This document shows positions 6,828-14,531 of a stretch of 34,441 bases of DNA, in pieces. A program made the position numbers and the translations under genes. Within the stretch, counting starts at the first letter, position 1; every line of letters starts with the position of its first letter. Below the pieces are notes generated by a model that worked only from the letters and a program-made list of their open reading frames with translations, did no database searches and was not told the origin of the DNA. Source of the stretch: Methanobacteriota archaeon (GTDB lineage: Archaea > Thermoplasmatota > Thermoplasmata > RBG-16-68-12); assembly GCA_005878615.1 (NCBI GenBank), contig VBLT01000108.1:1-34441 (forward strand), given 5' to 3'.

Positions 6828-7286
6828 CTACGATTCGCGGAGCGCTTCCAAGTCTTTCTCGACGTCGGAAGGTCGGGAGAAGCGGAGGCTCAGGATGAGG
6901 AACACGATCCCGACGATGAGGACGATGAGTCCGATCGCCGTGACGAGGCGGTTCCAAGGTCCGAACACGTCGAAGGCCCGAAACTCGCCGACGCCGATTT
7001 GCAACTCGTCGTGCAACCAGGACCCGAGCGCGATCCCCGGACCGCCGAGCAGGATCAGGAAGATTCCCGTGTAGAAGAGGAACTTCTCGCGGAAGCCGGT
7101 CTTGCGCTCGTCGGTCGAACCCTCGTCCGCGGGACGACTCGTTTCCGGGCGGTCGATCGCGACCGGGGTTTCTCCTGTCCCGTCATCGTCGAACAGCTCC
7201 CCGCATTGCGGGCACTCCGTCGCGTCGAGAGGCACGATCGCCTTGCACGTCGGGCATTCCGCGACGATGTCCTGGGATTGGACCAT
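6828..7286 (-). CDS. Zinc-ribbon membrane protein
   Basis: 152 aa from ATG at 7286; the ORF track begins at an upstream TTG. The N-terminus carries a rubredoxin-like zinc ribbon (C11-P-T-C14 and C25-P-Q-C28). A disordered acidic linker follows (about 33-62), then two membrane helices (about 68-90 and 113-138) and a charged C-terminal tail. ACTATACC on the minus strand lies about 33 nt upstream of the ATG, supporting this start and a very short leader. The family is not characterised. The ribbon is probably cytoplasmic and could bind nucleic acid or protein. Confidence 0.7.
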   Translation of the reverse strand: MVQSQDIVAECPTCKAIVPLDATECPQCGELFDDDGTGETPVAIDRPETSRPADEGSTDERKTGFREKFLFYTGIFLILLGGPGIALGSWLHDELQIGVGEFRAFDVFGPWNRLVTAIGLIVLIVGIVFLILSLRFSRPSDVEKDLEALRES

Positions 7287-7413
7287 AGAGGACAACCCGC
7301 TCCTGCGGTCCGAAGGTATAGTCGTTTCTTCCCCCCTATCCGATTTGATAGGACCCTGCCGTCAGGCCGGTCCACGCCGACCACGGTGGGTGTCGGCTCG
7401 AGGACGTCGCGAT

Positions 7414-7704
7414 TCAGACGGCCGCTTTGGGTTTCGCGAGCCACGGGACGTGGATCTGGCCGACCAGGTCGCGCCATTCCGCGGGCATCGGCTTGCCGGT
7501 CTCGTCCCGGCGGTACCAATCCAAGATCTGGTCCACTTTCGCATCGCGGCCGGAGATCGTCACCAGGAGGGCGTTGCGGACATTCGCAGCCGCTTCCGCC
7601 GCCACCTCGTTCTCGAAAATCGCTGCATACGGAGTCTGGGACATCCACCAGAGGACGAGATAGTACGTCTTCCGGTGCGAGATGCGAGGGCGTTTCGGTT
7701 TCAT
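7414..7704 (-). CDS. Hypothetical protein, 96 aa
   Basis: I do not recognise this protein. Using ATG at 7704 (MKPKRPRISHRK..) gives a compact soluble protein. The ORF track reaches 7785, but the extra 27 residues are Arg-rich and probably untranslated leader. The sequence has a basic N-terminus, a YYLVLWWMSQTPYAAIFENEV segment, an Ala-rich helix and a Trp-rich C-terminal half (DQILDWYRRDE, PAEWRDLVGQIHVPWL). It has no cysteines, membrane helices or known motif. A TTATCG TATA-like sequence near 7767 and a purine-rich GAAAGGAA before the ATG suggest that it is expressed. Confidence 0.55.
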   Translation of the reverse strand: MKPKRPRISHRKTYYLVLWWMSQTPYAAIFENEVAAEAAANVRNALLVTISGRDAKVDQILDWYRRDETGKPMPAEWRDLVGQIHVPWLAKPKAAV

Positions 7705-7814
7705 CGCGGCTTGGGGTTCCTTTCGACGGCGGCGGGTCCGTCGACGGAGGAACCCACGAAGTGGGACGATAAGGAAGTTCTCCAACGGTTCTCAACCCTG
7801 ATACTCGGAACGTA

Positions 7815-8465
7815 TCAATCTTCGAACCAGGCGCCGCAGGAGCAGCGGATCGCATCGGATTCGACGTGGGTCCCGCAGCGGGGACACGCGTACACCGGAT
7901 CGTTCCGGAAGGTCGCCGCACGGAATTCGACGCCGCACACCGGGCACTCGTCGCCGGGGGAGACGCGCGAGGCGCATTCCGGGCACTGGAACGTCATCTC
8001 CGACGGCGGCGCGAATCGCACGCCGCACGCACACGCCTGGGCCGCCTGCGAGACGAACCGTCCGCAGCTCGGACACTGGTACAATAGGAGGGAGACCTCC
8101 TCATCTCGGGGAGGCTCCCTGGGGGAATCGGCTAAATCGCGAACGCGCTGGAGGTCCTCGACGATCTCGCGGAGGGATCGCCGACCCAACGACGATCCGT
8201 TCTCGGCCCGCCCTCGCACCCGCGGCTCGGACGTGCGGGCCGGTCCGGACCTGTAGGCCCCTCCGGTGCTCCCGGCAAACGCGGAGTCGCAGTGCTGACA
8301 ATGATCCAGTTCGAACGACGTAAGTCGCCGACAATTCCAACACAGAATCTGCGGGAGGGACCCTGCCGATCGCATCGTGCGGGCCAAGTCGCGCTGGGAC
8401 CGCTGAGCGCCGGTCGGTTTCCGCTGTAGGATCATCGAACCGTTATCCATAGAGCAGCATGGCAT
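7815..8465 (-). CDS. Protein with four zinc ribbons
   Basis: About 216 aa from ATG 8465; ATGs at 8450 and 8435 are also in frame, and the ORF track starts at a TTG. Four CxxC-pair units follow each other: CWNC..CQHC near the N-terminus, then after a charged helical spacer (SLREIVEDLQRVRDL) CPSC..CAC, CPEC..CPVC and CPRC..CSC at the C-terminus. The third to fourth spacing resembles double zinc-ribbon proteins of archaea. No catalytic domain is visible, so it is probably a nucleic-acid- or protein-binding adaptor. The gene is divergent from metG, and its TATA-like TTATCATATC lies near 8506-8516. Confidence 0.7.
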   Translation of the reverse strand: MPCCSMDNGSMILQRKPTGAQRSQRDLARTMRSAGSLPQILCWNCRRLTSFELDHCQHCDSAFAGSTGGAYRSGPARTSEPRVRGRAENGSSLGRRSLREIVEDLQRVRDLADSPREPPRDEEVSLLLYQCPSCGRFVSQAAQACACGVRFAPPSEMTFQCPECASRVSPGDECPVCGVEFRAATFRNDPVYACPRCGTHVESDAIRCSCGAWFED

Positions 8466-8564
8466 CGCGCTTTTCGACCAATAGCTCTCGCTCAAAACCT
8501 GTAGGATATGATAATCAAGACCGAGTCCGCGGTCCTCCGCGGATCGGAGGCCTCCCTCACGAAT

Positions 8565-8573
8565 GCTTTAAGA
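8565..8573 (+). promoter_or_regulatory. TATA box for metG
   Basis: GCTTTAAGA is centred about 30 nt upstream of the metG ATG, so the mRNA would have almost no leader. The spacer between this and the divergent zinc-ribbon gene contains both promoters. Confidence 0.5.
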
Positions 8574-8598
8574 GAACCTCCCATCTTGGACGGACGAA

Positions 8599-10731
8599 AT
8601 GCGAATCCTCGTCTGCGTCGCATGGCCGTACGCCGCGGGCCCGCGACACCTTGGGCACGCCGTCTCGACGTTCATCCCCGCGGACATCGTCGCGCGTTAC
8701 CACCGCATGATCGGGGATGAGGTCCTGATGGTCGGCGGCACCGACATGCACGGCACCCCGACGATGGTCCTCGCGGACGAAGAGGGAGTCGCGCCGAGCG
8801 TCATCGCGGAGCGGTACCACGCCCTCCACGCGAAGAACATCGAACAGCTCGGCGTCCAATACGACCTCTACTGGAACACCGCGGACCCGCACCACAAGGA
8901 GTGGGTCCAGGAAATCTTCCTCGCCCTCAAGGAAAAAGGCCACATCTACGAAGGGACGATGGTCTCTCCCTTCTGCGTCACGGACCAGCGGTTCCTCCCG
9001 GACCGCTACGTCGAGGGCATCTGTCCTCACTGTGGATTCCCGCGGGCCCGAGGGGACCAGTGCGAGAACTGCGGGCGGATCCTCGATCCGTTCGAACTGA
9101 AGGAACCGAGATGCCGGATCCACGGCACGACCCCCATCCCGAAGGAGACGAAGCACTTCTTCTTCCGGCTCAGCGCCTTCGAGAAGCCGCTGGCGGCATG
9201 GGCGGAGGATGACAAGGAGCACTGGCGGCACCACGTCCTCACGTTCATGCGCAGCTGGCTCCGGGAGGGGCTGAAGGACCGACCGATCACGAGGGACCTG
9301 GACTGGGGCATCGAGGTGCCCGTCCCCGGCTATGAATCGAAGCGCATCTACGTCTGGTTCGAGGCCGTGATGGGATACCTCACCGCGACGAAGGAGTGGT
9401 ATCGCCGCCGCAATCGGCCGGAGGGATGGCGGGACTTCTGGTACGATCCGAAGGCGCGGCATTACTACTTCATCGGGAAAGACAACATCGTCTTCCACAC
9501 GATCATTTGGCCCGCGATCCTGATGGGGTACGACCGCAAGATGGACCTTCCGTACGATGTGCCGGCCACCCAATACCTGAACATCTCCGGCGAAAAGATG
9601 AGCGCCGGGAGGGGCAAGGGCGCCTGGTTGCCGGACCTCCTCGAGCGATTCGACCCGGACCAAATCCGGTACTACGGGATCGCGACGATGCCGGAGACGA
9701 AGGACACGGACTTCGAATGGGAGGACTTCGAGCGACGGAACAACAACGAGCTCCTCGCGATCTACGGGAACTTCGTCCACCGGGCCCTCACATTCGCCGA
9801 CAAGAACTTCGCCCATGAGGTCCCGCCGGCGACGTTCCTCGACGCGACCGACAAGGCGATGGTCCGTGCGATCGAGCAGCAGGTCGGGAAAGTCGCCCAG
9901 AACCTCGAGTACGTCCACATCAAGGACGCGATGAAGGAGGCGATTCAGCTCGCTCGGCTCGGCAATCAGTATGTCGACCAGAAGGCTCCCTGGAACCTGC
10001 TGAAGACGGACCGCGCGGCGTGCGCAACGGCGATCCATGTCGCGCTCCGCGTGAGCCGAGCCCTCGCGATCATCATGGCCCCGTTCCTTCCTCGGAGCTC
10101 GTCCCGCCTGTGGCACGCCCTCGGACACGACTCCGACGTCCACGCGGAACGCTGGAACCAGGCCCTCGACGATCTCCCCGCCGGTCAGAAGCTGCGGGTC
10201 GGCAAACCCCTCTTCGCCAAGATCGATCTGCGCGAGCCGTCCGAGGACCCAACCGCGCGGTTCGACGTGCGCGTCGCCCGCATCGTCGATGTCAAGGAGC
10301 ACCCGAACGCGGACAAGTTGTACGTCTTGCAGATCGACATGGGGGACGAACGACGGCAGGTCGTCGCGGGGATCCGGAAGGATTACCCGATCGACCGGCT
10401 TCGCGGGAGGAACGTCGTCGTCCTGGCGAACCTCGAGCCCGCGAAACTCCGCGGCATCGAGAGCCGCGGCATGCTCCTCGCGGGAGAGGACGAAACCGCG
10501 GTAGGGCTCCTGATCCCTCCCGAGGACGCCCCTCTCGGCTCGCAGATCCTCGGCGCGAAGGGCGCCCCAACCTTGCCCTTCTCCGAGTTTCAGAAGTACA
10601 AGTTTCAGGTGGGTCCGGACGGGACGGTCGTCTTTCGAGGACTCGGAGGGGAAGCCCAAGTCACCCTCTCCGTCGACGGGAAGCCGGTGCGCGTCGACAA
10701 AGGGCTGAAGGAAGGGACGTGGGTCCACTGA
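8599..10731 (+). CDS. metG: Methionyl-tRNA synthetase with C-terminal tRNA-binding domain
   Basis: 710 aa. Class I synthetase that charges tRNA-Met in the cytosol. The HIGH signature is H17-LGH. A zinc knuckle is formed by C142, C145, C155 and C158 (CPHC..CENC). The KMSKS loop reads K333-MSAG, so the second lysine and serine are altered while the first lysine stays. An anticodon-binding alpha-helical region follows (about 385-530), then a Trbp111/EMAP-type OB domain (about 550-650, FDVRVARIVDVKEHPNADKLYVLQID..) that grips the tRNA outer corner, and a short beta-rich end. The ATG sits about 30 nt after a TATA box. It converges with the next gene, with 4 nt between the stops. Confidence 0.95.
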   Translation: MRILVCVAWPYAAGPRHLGHAVSTFIPADIVARYHRMIGDEVLMVGGTDMHGTPTMVLADEEGVAPSVIAERYHALHAKNIEQLGVQYDLYWNTADPHHKEWVQEIFLALKEKGHIYEGTMVSPFCVTDQRFLPDRYVEGICPHCGFPRARGDQCENCGRILDPFELKEPRCRIHGTTPIPKETKHFFFRLSAFEKPLAAWAEDDKEHWRHHVLTFMRSWLREGLKDRPITRDLDWGIEVPVPGYESKRIYVWFEAVMGYLTATKEWYRRRNRPEGWRDFWYDPKARHYYFIGKDNIVFHTIIWPAILMGYDRKMDLPYDVPATQYLNISGEKMSAGRGKGAWLPDLLERFDPDQIRYYGIATMPETKDTDFEWEDFERRNNNELLAIYGNFVHRALTFADKNFAHEVPPATFLDATDKAMVRAIEQQVGKVAQNLEYVHIKDAMKEAIQLARLGNQYVDQKAPWNLLKTDRAACATAIHVALRVSRALAIIMAPFLPRSSSRLWHALGHDSDVHAERWNQALDDLPAGQKLRVGKPLFAKIDLREPSEDPTARFDVRVARIVDVKEHPNADKLYVLQIDMGDERRQVVAGIRKDYPIDRLRGRNVVVLANLEPAKLRGIESRGMLLAGEDETAVGLLIPPEDAPLGSQILGAKGAPTLPFSEFQKYKFQVGPDGTVVFRGLGGEAQVTLSVDGKPVRVDKGLKEGTWVH

Positions 10732-10735
10732 CGAC

Positions 10736-11170
10736 TCAACCGATCGGCGCGATCGCCATCGCCCATGCGAGCGATCGTTGGGCCAGGCCGATGGCGAGCT
10801 CCCTCTCGATCGGGCGGAACGCAGCGTCGAGGGACTCGAGCCGAATCCCGCTCAACGTGAGTCGAGCCTCGACGACCGGTCGACGTTGCTGGTCCACGAC
10901 CGTCACGCGGCTCCATCCTATCGGTGTGACCGAGTAGGTGCGCCCTCGCCAGCTGAACGTCGTGTGGCGCCATCGAAATCGAATCTGGAGAGACCCGTCG
11001 GGACATTCGATGTCGATCCGGTCGCGCCAGCTGTCGTACCGAACGCGGCCGCCGCGGCCCCCACGGTCGACCACGTGGCGCCAACCGTCGCGGCCGCGCA
11101 GGATCTCGTATTCATGCCGATCGACGAGGACTCGGTCCCGTAGGATGCCCATCCGGACCTCGACGGTCAC
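10736..11170 (-). CDS. Hypothetical beta-rich basic protein
   Basis: 144 aa from GTG. I do not recognise the family. The sequence is rich in Arg and in short alternating hydrophobic strands (DRVLVDRHEYEILRG, RIDIECPDGSLQIRFRWRHTTFSWRGRTYSV). A C-terminal helix follows (RPIERELAIGLAQRSLAWAMAIAP). The shape vaguely resembles LURP/Tubby-C-like barrels, but that is only an impression. A CTTATCGGCG TATA-like element (11194-11200) lies about 27 nt upstream of the GTG, which supports leaderless initiation there. It converges with metG and is divergent from the PHP gene. Confidence 0.55.
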   Translation of the reverse strand: MTVEVRMGILRDRVLVDRHEYEILRGRDGWRHVVDRGGRGGRVRYDSWRDRIDIECPDGSLQIRFRWRHTTFSWRGRTYSVTPIGWSRVTVVDQQRRPVVEARLTLSGIRLESLDAAFRPIERELAIGLAQRSLAWAMAIAPIG

Positions 11171-11262
11171 GGTTCCAACAAGGGCTCTCCCGCCGATAAG
11201 CGCTCCTGCGGAATCCCCGTCCCAAGTCTTTAAGCGAGCCGTCCCGTTCTGCGCCCTCCTCC

Positions 11263-11922
11263 ATGCGCCTGGACCTCCACAACCATACCCGTTACTCGCC
11301 CGACTCCCGTGTGTCGCCCACGGACCTCGTCGCCCGTGCGCGCCAACTGAGGCTCGACGGGATCGCGATCACGGACCACAATTCGGTCGCGGGAATCCGC
11401 GAGGCGGAGGCCGTTGCGGGGGACCTGATCATCCTCCCGGGCATCGAGATCTCCACACGCTCGGGACACGTGATCGCGTACGGAGTGAGGGAGCCCATCC
11501 CCCGGGACCTTTCTGTTGGGGAGACCGTCGAACGAATCACCGCGTTGGGCGGGGTGGCCGTCGCGGCGCATCCCTACCGCTTCTGGTCCGGAGTCGGCGA
11601 GGCCGCCCTGTCGGAAGCGCGCTTCGCCGCCTACGAGACCTGCAACGCGCGGACCCTGCGCCGTGGCAACGAGCGAGCGCACGCCCGCGCCGCGGCGCGA
11701 TCGGTCGGACAGACCGGCGGAAGCGACAGCCATTTCCTCGATGAGGTCGGGAGGGCGGTGACGGTCCTGGAGGCCGGCCGCCTCCGCGCGGAGGACGTGG
11801 TCCAGTGGATCGGCGCCGGCAAGACCGGGTCGCAGGGGACGGATCGCGGCGCCCGGGCGACGGTCCGGTACGTGTCGAAAGCGGTCGGAGAATGGGTTTT
11901 CCGCGGGATGCGCAGGATCTAG
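11263..11922 (+). CDS. PHP-domain metal-dependent phosphoesterase
   Basis: 219 aa with one PHP domain. Metal ligands are visible in the expected order: DLHNH (H6, H8), TDHN, GIE, SGH, AAHP and GGSDSHF. PHP enzymes hydrolyse phosphoesters (for example nucleotide 3',5'-bisphosphates or histidinol phosphate) using a two- or three-metal centre. The short stand-alone form is usually annotated as a PHP phosphoesterase of unknown substrate. The end of the protein (about 185-219) is a basic tail. A CTTTAAG TATA-like element is about 33 nt upstream. The stop is 1 nt away from the stop of the convergent roadblock gene. Confidence 0.85.
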   Translation: MRLDLHNHTRYSPDSRVSPTDLVARARQLRLDGIAITDHNSVAGIREAEAVAGDLIILPGIEISTRSGHVIAYGVREPIPRDLSVGETVERITALGGVAVAAHPYRFWSGVGEAALSEARFAAYETCNARTLRRGNERAHARAAARSVGQTGGSDSHFLDEVGRAVTVLEAGRLRAEDVVQWIGAGKTGSQGTDRGARATVRYVSKAVGEWVFRGMRRI

Positions 11923-11923
11923 C

Positions 11924-12283
11924 TTACAGATGTTGCTCGATCCGCGGGACGTATTTCTCGACCGCGAGCTTCGTCTTCTGCGGGTCCGCGGTCGGCGAGA
12001 TGCGCAGGACGAGCAACGCCTTGCGTCCTCCATGGACGATCAGGTACAGGCTCGTTTTGGAACGGATGATCACGCTATCCAAAACGTCCTTCGTCTGCTC
12101 CGTCACCGTTTCCGCGGAACCGACGAGGACCGCGAACATCGATCCGAAGGTGTCCACATGCACGCCCTTCGGGACGGTACCCGCGAGATAGGTCCCTGCG
12201 AGCCCCACCAGCATCGCTTCGTGGACCCCTTCGTTGTGCTCGATCTCCTTGAGGATCGATTCGAGCGCGGGCGCATCCACCAT
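11924..12283 (-). CDS. Roadblock/LC7 (MglB-like) domain protein
   Basis: 119 aa that form a single roadblock/LC7 fold: an N-terminal helix (ALESILKEIEHNEGVHEAMLVG), a central helix and strands (FGSMFAVLVGSAETVTEQT), then paired strands (SVIIRSKTSLYLIVHGGRKALLVLRI) and a C-terminal helix. In bacteria and eukaryotes these domains control small GTPases; archaeal copies are abundant but mostly unstudied. No GTPase gene is adjacent here. A GGTTTAATCC TATA-like element near 12324-12331 lies about 45 nt upstream. Confidence 0.85.
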   Translation of the reverse strand: MVDAPALESILKEIEHNEGVHEAMLVGLAGTYLAGTVPKGVHVDTFGSMFAVLVGSAETVTEQTKDVLDSVIIRSKTSLYLIVHGGRKALLVLRISPTADPQKTKLAVEKYVPRIEQHL

Positions 12284-12360
12284 GCCAGGGTCCCTCGGAG
12301 TCGCCCCGATGGAGGCGTCTCGGGATTAAACCTTTCCGCCGTGAATCTCAGCGTCCCATG

Positions 12361-12768
12361 TCACAGCTTCCGCAGGAGATCGTGCATCGCCACCGCGACA
12401 TCGACGGCCTCGGCGCCCTTCCCCACGCGGGCGAGGGCTTGCTCGTCCGTCATCCCCGGACCGGTGATGCCGAGGCCGATCGGCTTGCCCGAACGGAGTT
12501 CGACCTCAAGGAGGGCCTTCGGCACGGCGTTCATGAGCGCCTCGTCGTGCAGCGTCTCGCCTTTGATCACCGCGCCGATGGCTACGGCCGCGTCGACGTC
12601 CGGTCGATCAAGCAGCCGCTGAATCGTTAGCGGGATCTCGAACGTCCCCGGCACGCGGACGAGGGAGGTCACGCGGACGCCTCGCTCCTTCGCCCGCGCG
12701 AGTGCTTCCTCGACCATCAGGTCCGTCACCTCGTGATTGAACTGCGCCGCGACGATCGCGAGGTTCAT
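12361..12768 (-). CDS. ribH: 6,7-dimethyl-8-ribityllumazine synthase
   Basis: 135 aa, the archaeal RibH length. It condenses 5-amino-6-ribitylamino-uracil with 3,4-dihydroxy-2-butanone 4-phosphate. Motifs: the N-terminal IVAAQFNHEVTDLM, VRVPGTFEIPL, the substrate and catalytic-His loop IGAVIKGETLHDEA, and LGITGPGMTDEQAL, which is typical of archaeal enzymes. The ATG at 12768 overlaps the ribC stop (ATGA), so RibH is translationally coupled and is the last gene of the rib operon. The ORF-track extension upstream is the shadow of ribC. Confidence 0.95.
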   Translation of the reverse strand: MNLAIVAAQFNHEVTDLMVEEALARAKERGVRVTSLVRVPGTFEIPLTIQRLLDRPDVDAAVAIGAVIKGETLHDEALMNAVPKALLEVELRSGKPIGLGITGPGMTDEQALARVGKGAEAVDVAVAMHDLLRKL

Positions 12769-13235
12769 CGAGCCACCTTGATCGGCCCCGCGTCCGCGAA
12801 CCCTTCCCTCTGGCCCGTCCCCGCGCGAGCCCGAATCGCTTCGGGTCGGAACAGTAGATCGTAGGCGTTCACCGCATGCTCCCGCGTGCGGCGGTCGAAG
12901 AGGGCCGCCAGGTCGGCCTCCGTCGACGCCTCCTCCTCGTGGACCATCACGCCGAGGATGTGCTTGCCGAGTTCGGCCTGGACGAATTGAAGCCCGAAGT
13001 CCGCCGCGAGGGCGCAATCCTTGTCTACCGGTTGGCGGCCGACCATGCCGAGCGCGAGGACCAGGTCGGAGCCGCGGTCGAAGAGGATCCGCGCGCCCGC
13101 CGCGAGATCCTTGATGCCGGGAACCGTGTAGCGATCGATGACGAACCCTCCTCCTTGCTTGCGGAGTTCATCGATGGCGGCGGAGGCCATATCGTACCGG
13201 GCGAAGGACGTGTCGACGATCCCGATGCTCTTCAG
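12765..13235 (-). CDS. ribC: Riboflavin synthase, archaeal type (probable CTG start)
   Basis: 156 aa from a CTG codon, the length I recall for the M. jannaschii enzyme. It dismutates two ribityllumazines to riboflavin. This family is related to lumazine synthase, not to bacterial RibE. Visible: KSIGIVDTSFARYDMASAAIDEL, YTVPGIKDL, LALGMVGRQPVDK, VMVHEEEA, NAYDLLFRPEAIR and GFADAGPI. No ATG, GTG or TTG exists in frame between the end of ribL and the conserved N-terminus. The CTG at 13235 overlaps the ribL stop as CTGA, with an AGAGGAAAGG purine run just before it. The first ATG (MASAAID) would delete essential sequence. Expression by frameshift from ribL is an alternative. Confidence 0.9.
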   Translation of the reverse strand: MKSIGIVDTSFARYDMASAAIDELRKQGGGFVIDRYTVPGIKDLAAGARILFDRGSDLVLALGMVGRQPVDKDCALAADFGLQFVQAELGKHILGVMVHEEEASTEADLAALFDRRTREHAVNAYDLLFRPEAIRARAGTGQREGFADAGPIKVAR

Positions 13236-13726
13236 GCCTTTCCTCTTCGGCGCCGCGGAGCGGCGACCTCGGCGGGCGGATTGGCTTTGGAGCCTTCGAC
13301 CTCCGCGAGCCGTTCCTGCAGGGCGAGCCATTCCGCTACCTTCCGCACGATCTTCCGGGTCCCGTCGAGATCCCCCTCGAATTTCGGGAGGCGGACGACC
13401 TTGGTCGCGAGGCCGCGGCGGGCACACTCCGCGCGGATCCGATCTTCATCGTGGATCTGATCGAAGCCGATCGCGATGACGTCGGGGCGGATCTCGTCGA
13501 GGATCGCGTAGATGTCCCCCTCGTGCCCGAGGAGCGCACGATCCACCGGTTTGAGGCCCTCGACCATCTGGACGCGGGCTGCCTCGGGCATGATCGGTTC
13601 GTGTTTGAACCGGCGGGCGGTCGTGTCCCGGGCGACGACGACCCACAGCTCGTCCCCGAGCTTCTTCGCCTCGCGGAGGAAATAGAGGTGACCGGGATGG
13701 AGGAGATCGAAGACCCCCGTCGCCAT
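13232..13726 (-). CDS. ribL: FAD synthetase (archaeal RibL)
   Basis: 164 aa from an ATG that overlaps the ribB stop (TAATG). It is a cytidylyltransferase-fold enzyme that adenylates FMN to FAD. The nucleotide-binding signature HPGH lies near residue 10 (VFDLLHPGHLYFLREAKKLGDELWVVVARD). It is followed by IMPEAARVQMVEGLKPVDRALLG, typical of archaeal RibL, and an IGFDQIHDED strand. The C-terminus adds a basic tail (APRRRRGKA) not needed for catalysis. Placing FAD synthetase inside the riboflavin operon couples flavin supply with cofactor activation. Confidence 0.93.
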   Translation of the reverse strand: MATGVFDLLHPGHLYFLREAKKLGDELWVVVARDTTARRFKHEPIMPEAARVQMVEGLKPVDRALLGHEGDIYAILDEIRPDVIAIGFDQIHDEDRIRAECARRGLATKVVRLPKFEGDLDGTRKIVRKVAEWLALQERLAEVEGSKANPPAEVAAPRRRRGKA

Positions 13727-14421
13727 TACACGGACCACAAACGCCACGCTCGGACGATGTCCTGGCCTTCCAGGAACACGAGATTCCTCGCCCGAGCATA
13801 TGCCTTTGCATCTTCCTTCGAGAGGGCTCGTCCGTCGTCGGCCATCATCTCGCAAATCGTCGCGGTCGGCGCGAGGCCGGCCATGATCATCAGCGCCGTC
13901 GTGAGCTCCGTGTGACCTCGGCGCCCCTCGAGGAGCGGCTCCGCGGCATTGAGGAGCGGAACGTGACCGGGAGATCGAAACTCGTCCGCGAAGGCGTGGG
14001 CGGCCCATCCGTTTTCGCGTTTGAGGGCCTCCTTCGCGATCGCCGCGAGTCGGGCGATCGTCGTGGCCCGATCTTTGTCCGTGACCCCGGTGAAGGTGTC
14101 CCGGTGGTTCACGGAAATGGAGAAGGCGCTGTGCCGATCGTACTTGATGTCCTCGGCCGACACGGCGTCGAGGACCGGATAGGTCGACGCGGCATGCCGT
14201 AGGACATCCGTCATGAAGGGCAGCCCGATCCGTTCCCGGACCTCCCCCGAGAGGGTCATGCAGATCAGGCCCCCGGCCTCCTTCCGCAGCGTTCGGATCG
14301 CGGCCGGCGAGACGAACTCGCTCGCGACGGTGAGGTCCGTCTCGGCCTCTCGGCCATCGGCGTCGTAGACGAGGACGAACTCGCCGCGACCGAGGGCCGA
14401 AATCGCGCGATCGAAGTCCAC
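13726..14421 (-). CDS. ribB: 3,4-dihydroxy-2-butanone 4-phosphate synthase
   Basis: 231 aa from GTG at 14421. The ORF track starts 10 residues earlier at a TTG that overlaps the TATA box (GATATAC, centred about 25 nt upstream of the GTG), so the GTG is preferred and the mRNA is leaderless. RibB converts ribulose 5-phosphate to the four-carbon riboflavin precursor plus formate. Motifs: VYDADGREAETDL (acidic metal loop), ISVNHRDTFTGVTDKDRATTI, FRSPGHVPLL and GRRGHTELTTALM. First gene of the ribB-ribL-ribC-ribH operon. Confidence 0.95.
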   Translation of the reverse strand: MDFDRAISALGRGEFVLVYDADGREAETDLTVASEFVSPAAIRTLRKEAGGLICMTLSGEVRERIGLPFMTDVLRHAASTYPVLDAVSAEDIKYDRHSAFSISVNHRDTFTGVTDKDRATTIARLAAIAKEALKRENGWAAHAFADEFRSPGHVPLLNAAEPLLEGRRGHTELTTALMIMAGLAPTATICEMMADDGRALSKEDAKAYARARNLVFLEGQDIVRAWRLWSV

Positions 14422-14441
14422 GATTCGAAGGACTCCCGCGG

Positions 14442-14450
14442 CGTATATCA
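14442..14450 (-). promoter_or_regulatory. TATA box of the riboflavin operon
   Basis: Reads TGATATACG on the minus strand and is centred about 25 nt upstream of the ribB GTG. No riboswitch-like leader can exist with this spacing, so any flavin control would have to act at the DNA level or post-translationally. Confidence 0.55.
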
Positions 14451-14531
14451 AGATTATTGTAGGAACGACTTTTCTGGTAATGACTCCAGGCGAGACGGAG
14501 TCCTTATTTCGTCCCGCCGGATGCGGCGTCG

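Noticed and set aside
8557-10728. 723-aa ORF antisense to metG
   Set aside because: Shadow of a GC-rich coding frame. The plus strand encodes a complete MetRS with all domains.
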